Source: Hybos culiciformis
Lineage: Eukaryota; Arthropoda; Insecta; Diptera; Hybotidae
Assembly: GCA_964007475.1 (NCBI GenBank)
Contig: OZ023273.1
Location: 52,997,257 to 53,061,256 of the forward strand
Reading direction: 5' to 3'
Length of the DNA stretch: 64,000 nucleotides
Shown one piece after another: positions 61,989-64,000 of the stretch. Position numbers and translations under genes: made by a program. The notes beneath the pieces were generated by a model. The model searched no databases. It was not told where the DNA came from and saw nothing but the letters and a program-made list of their open reading frames with translations. Every line of letters begins with the position of its first letter. Within the stretch, counting starts at the first letter, position 1.

Positions 61989-63275
61989 CTAAAACAAAAT
62001 TTTTATTAAATTAAATGTTTTAAATTCAAATCATTAAAAATAAAAAAAAAATTCATACCAATGCTGCCAAGTTTCCGACTTCTTGCAACCTGGAATAATC
62101 TTCTAGTCTTGTTCGTTTGAAACCCCACGGATATAAAATGTACTGACCGTAACTATGAAATGTTAGAAAAGCATCTAAATTATCTCTATTTTTTCTAATA
62201 AATCGTGCAACTGCCATTGCTTCGGGTTCTGAAAATGGCTTTCTTCCTCGATAAATAGAACTGCAAGGAGTTCTAGCTTGATTTTGAGATTTCCAATCAA
62301 CATTAAAGTTTCGATTCAAGTCAACACCGTAACATTCACTATTTACGATTTTTCTTCGATTTTTTCTCCACATTCTATCTACATTACGACTATATTCGTA
62401 ACCATCTGGATTTACTAAAGGCATTATGTACCTTAAATTTAGGAAAACATTTAAAATTTTTTTTTGTACATTTGAATATAATATTTACCATGTTTTGTTT
62501 GTTATGTAACCCGGAGAATTCTCCCAATTTGATAAAAGCTCATTTATAACATATGTAACGGCTGCCGGTGCAATCCATTCTCGAGCATGTATTCCACCAT
62601 CAAGCCAAATTTTTTTATTTTCACTTGGATTTGTTGAAATTTGAAGTACTTTGAGTGGGAATCCTTCAATTGATTTTCCTATTTCGTAAATTTCAACTAA
62701 ATTTGGATAACGATTTTTTATTTCGTCTAAATAATTAGAAATAATTTCCGCACTATGATATTGGTTCCAATTCATATCTGGAAAAAAAAATCTTACGTTA
62801 ATGTACATAATTACCATTTCAGGGCTTTAGAATTTGGATAAAAATTTATTTTTGTGTTTTTGATGTGTTAGGTATATAATCCAAAAATTACTTCCCCAAA
62901 TAGAAGTTTTTAAACAATTTGTGGTTACTTGTTATTGAATCATATTGAATGATATGTGATTTGATTTTATTGATTCTCTCTGTATAGTTTTTATTAATAA
63001 AAATAATTTTTTCTCTCACCTGTACTCCTTCTTGATCGTCTTCTTTCTTTATTAATTAATTTTTGAACATCTGGTACTAAAACATTTGATACTAAATTAT
63101 AATCATTGAAAAATTTTGTAACATTTGATATTTGATGATTTTTCACAATGACGTCAATGGATGAGTTAGATATTTTCCAAACGGGGCTATCTGAAATTAC
63201 AAGTAAATTAATTTTTTTTTTTTTTACAAAATTTGCATATTCTTGAACTTGTACTTTTTTCAGTCGTAAACGCAT
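61719..63275 (-). CDS. zinc procarboxypeptidase (M14A), four exons
   Basis: Minus-strand exons 63275-63020, 62777-62489, 62431-62059 and 61988-61719 join in frame to 395 codons plus TAA; phases 1, 2 and 0 all fit GT..AG introns. Residues ~30-76 are an activation (pro) domain (SPVWKISNSSIDVIV...PDVQKLI), followed by a basic RRRSRR site for proteolytic release. The catalytic domain starts near NWNQYHS. Zinc ligands are H149 and E152 (GGIHAREW) and H274 (TFHSYGQY). Substrate-binding residues are R204 (MWRKNR) and N221-R222 (GVDLNRNF); the catalytic base is E348 (YTIELQDTGVYGF). C215 and C238 match the family disulfide. D332 (GASDDW) sits at the S1' pocket position 255, as in carboxypeptidase B-like enzymes. 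The usual Tyr248 is replaced (ILGLISGAS, G325). These are secreted digestive exopeptidases cutting C-terminal residues. No signal peptide is visible, so a 5' exon may be missing or the start misplaced. Confidence 0.9.
62059..62431 (-). CDS. carboxypeptidase exon 3 (substrate site, third zinc His)
   Basis: The acceptor is AATTTAAG|GTACAT and the donor GCATTG|GTATGA. It contains MPLVNPDGYEYS, MWRKNR, CYGVDLNRNF, PFSEPEA and TFHSYGQYILYPWGF, the signature blocks of M14A enzymes. Confidence 0.92.
62489..62777 (-). CDS. carboxypeptidase exon 2 (first zinc ligands)
   Basis: The acceptor is TTTTTTTTCCAG|AT and the donor ACATG|GTAAAT. It carries the start of the mature enzyme (NWNQYHSAEIISNYLDEI) and the HARE motif supplying two zinc ligands. 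It enters with two bases of an Asp codon and leaves two bases of the Trp codon. Confidence 0.9.
63020..63275 (-). CDS. carboxypeptidase exon 1 (propeptide)
   Basis: It begins at the candidate ATG 63275 (MRLRLKKVQVQEYANF) and ends at ACAG|GTGAGA (63020/63019), leaving one base. An in-frame TGA lies 12 nt upstream of the ATG and no AG acceptor lies between them. A possible alternative is an acceptor at GAAAAAAG (exon start 63253) preceded by a TTACTAAT branch-point-like sequence, fed by a signal-peptide exon outside the visible gene. The propeptide fold region and the RRRSRR cleavage site are here. Confidence 0.75.
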
Positions 63276-64000
63276 TATTTTTATTCAATTAGTAATTAAA
63301 ATAATGTTGCTTATTATTCAAGTTTATAAAAATTTTCAAGTTTATAATTATTTATCATATACAACGATAAAATTAAAAGTGCCATTATTTGTTAACGACA
63401 TTTATGTTATATTCAGCGTTTCTACACCTTTTTTTACCTTGTGACCTATTAAATATTTAAAAAAAAAACTATCAGACCCAGTTTATTATTAATACAAGCT
63501 AAAAACACCTAAAGAGGTCATCGACAAAAATTTATATCAAATTTTAATTAGAAATAGAATAAAATGAGAACATTAGTAGTATGAAGCTCGTTTTCGCATT
63601 TCGATTTAAAATATCATACGATTGACATATATCCACCTAAAAATTCAATGAAATATTTTTCACCCTCCAATCCAGACTTAAAGATACGAAAAACTAAACT
63701 TATTGTAATTAAAATCGATGAAAACTTTTAGCTAATTTTTTAAATAAAAAAAAGCTTTGTTTTATTTATAATTTAGACCGTTCCTAACGGGCCAATATTT
63801 CTAATTCCGAAGTTCGTAATCCTAAGTGAACAATATTTTGGCATTAAAAAGGTCGAAATGTGGTTTACTAATTATTTATGTAATCACGAAAATATAATTT
63901 ATAGGTATATAGTTGGTTTTTTTTTGTAATATTTTGCAATAACGTATGTAGTTTTGTTATATAGTTTCAGTGATCTATTTTATTTTAACACATAATATTG
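63276..64000. other. 5' flank of carboxypeptidase / desaturase intron
   Basis: No signal-peptide exon could be joined in frame. One hydrophobic start, MALLILSLYMI (minus strand, about 63385-63353), exists but has no usable donor/acceptor path to exon 1. No desaturase exon was seen. Confidence 0.4.

Noticed and set aside
63353..63385. Signal-peptide start MALLILSLYMI for the carboxypeptidase
   Set aside because: It is in a different frame and no donor/acceptor pair links it to exon 1 without meeting stops.

Overview
This is a eukaryotic, almost certainly insect, genomic window. It is extremely AT-rich (very long A, T and TA runs throughout) and has short intron-split coding exons with canonical GT..AG borders. 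It also carries DNA transposons of the hAT, piggyBac, Helitron and MITE classes plus tRNA-derived SINE-like sequences. The two recognisable genes are an acyl-CoA desaturase 5' coding exon and an M14A zinc procarboxypeptidase, both common in insects. No prokaryotic features, no rRNA and no intact tRNA gene were seen. Most of the open frames that can be drawn here are chance products of AT-rich sequence.

Layout. About 1-14 kb: mostly featureless noncoding DNA, with two small minus-strand exons (10371-10454 and 4683-4796). Their phases fit exactly, so they probably belong to one unrecognised gene with a 5.6 kb intron. A decayed coding-like patch lies at 12.6-13.1 kb. About 14.6-15.8 kb: a 151 bp MITE with a TTA target duplication, a Helitron-like fragment, and a ~330 bp near-perfect hairpin. 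About 19.2-21.3 kb: a TA microsatellite interrupted by a 2 kb hAT element with an 8 bp target duplication; it still encodes a hAT C-terminal domain on the minus strand and holds a tRNA-like SINE head. About 22.8-28.9 kb: a 257 bp MITE, a 78 bp tandem duplication, a shrunken piggyBac element with the start of a transposase-like ORF, and a foldback-like structure built of 15 bp repeats. About 29-37 kb: largely empty AT-rich sequence with copies of a dispersed repeat. About 37.7-43.3 kb: a templated-looking duplication, a hairpin followed by a 17 bp minisatellite, a second hAT-type element, a second inverted copy of the 257 bp MITE, and a short Helitron with clean ends. About 45.8-53 kb: a TIR element, a SINE-like relic, and a piggyBac-type MITE with a pogo-like terminus inside it.

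The last 5 kb is the gene-rich part. At 59130-59770 there is a 5' exon of an acyl-CoA desaturase (plus strand, long Asn-rich N-terminus, short upstream ORF), ending at a clear splice donor. At 61719-63275 four minus-strand exons encode a zinc procarboxypeptidase whose joined frame gives 395 residues. No second desaturase exon is seen before the window ends, so the carboxypeptidase appears to lie, in antisense orientation, inside the desaturase's first coding intron. The carboxypeptidase keeps the zinc ligands and catalytic Glu but lacks the family's usual Tyr248.
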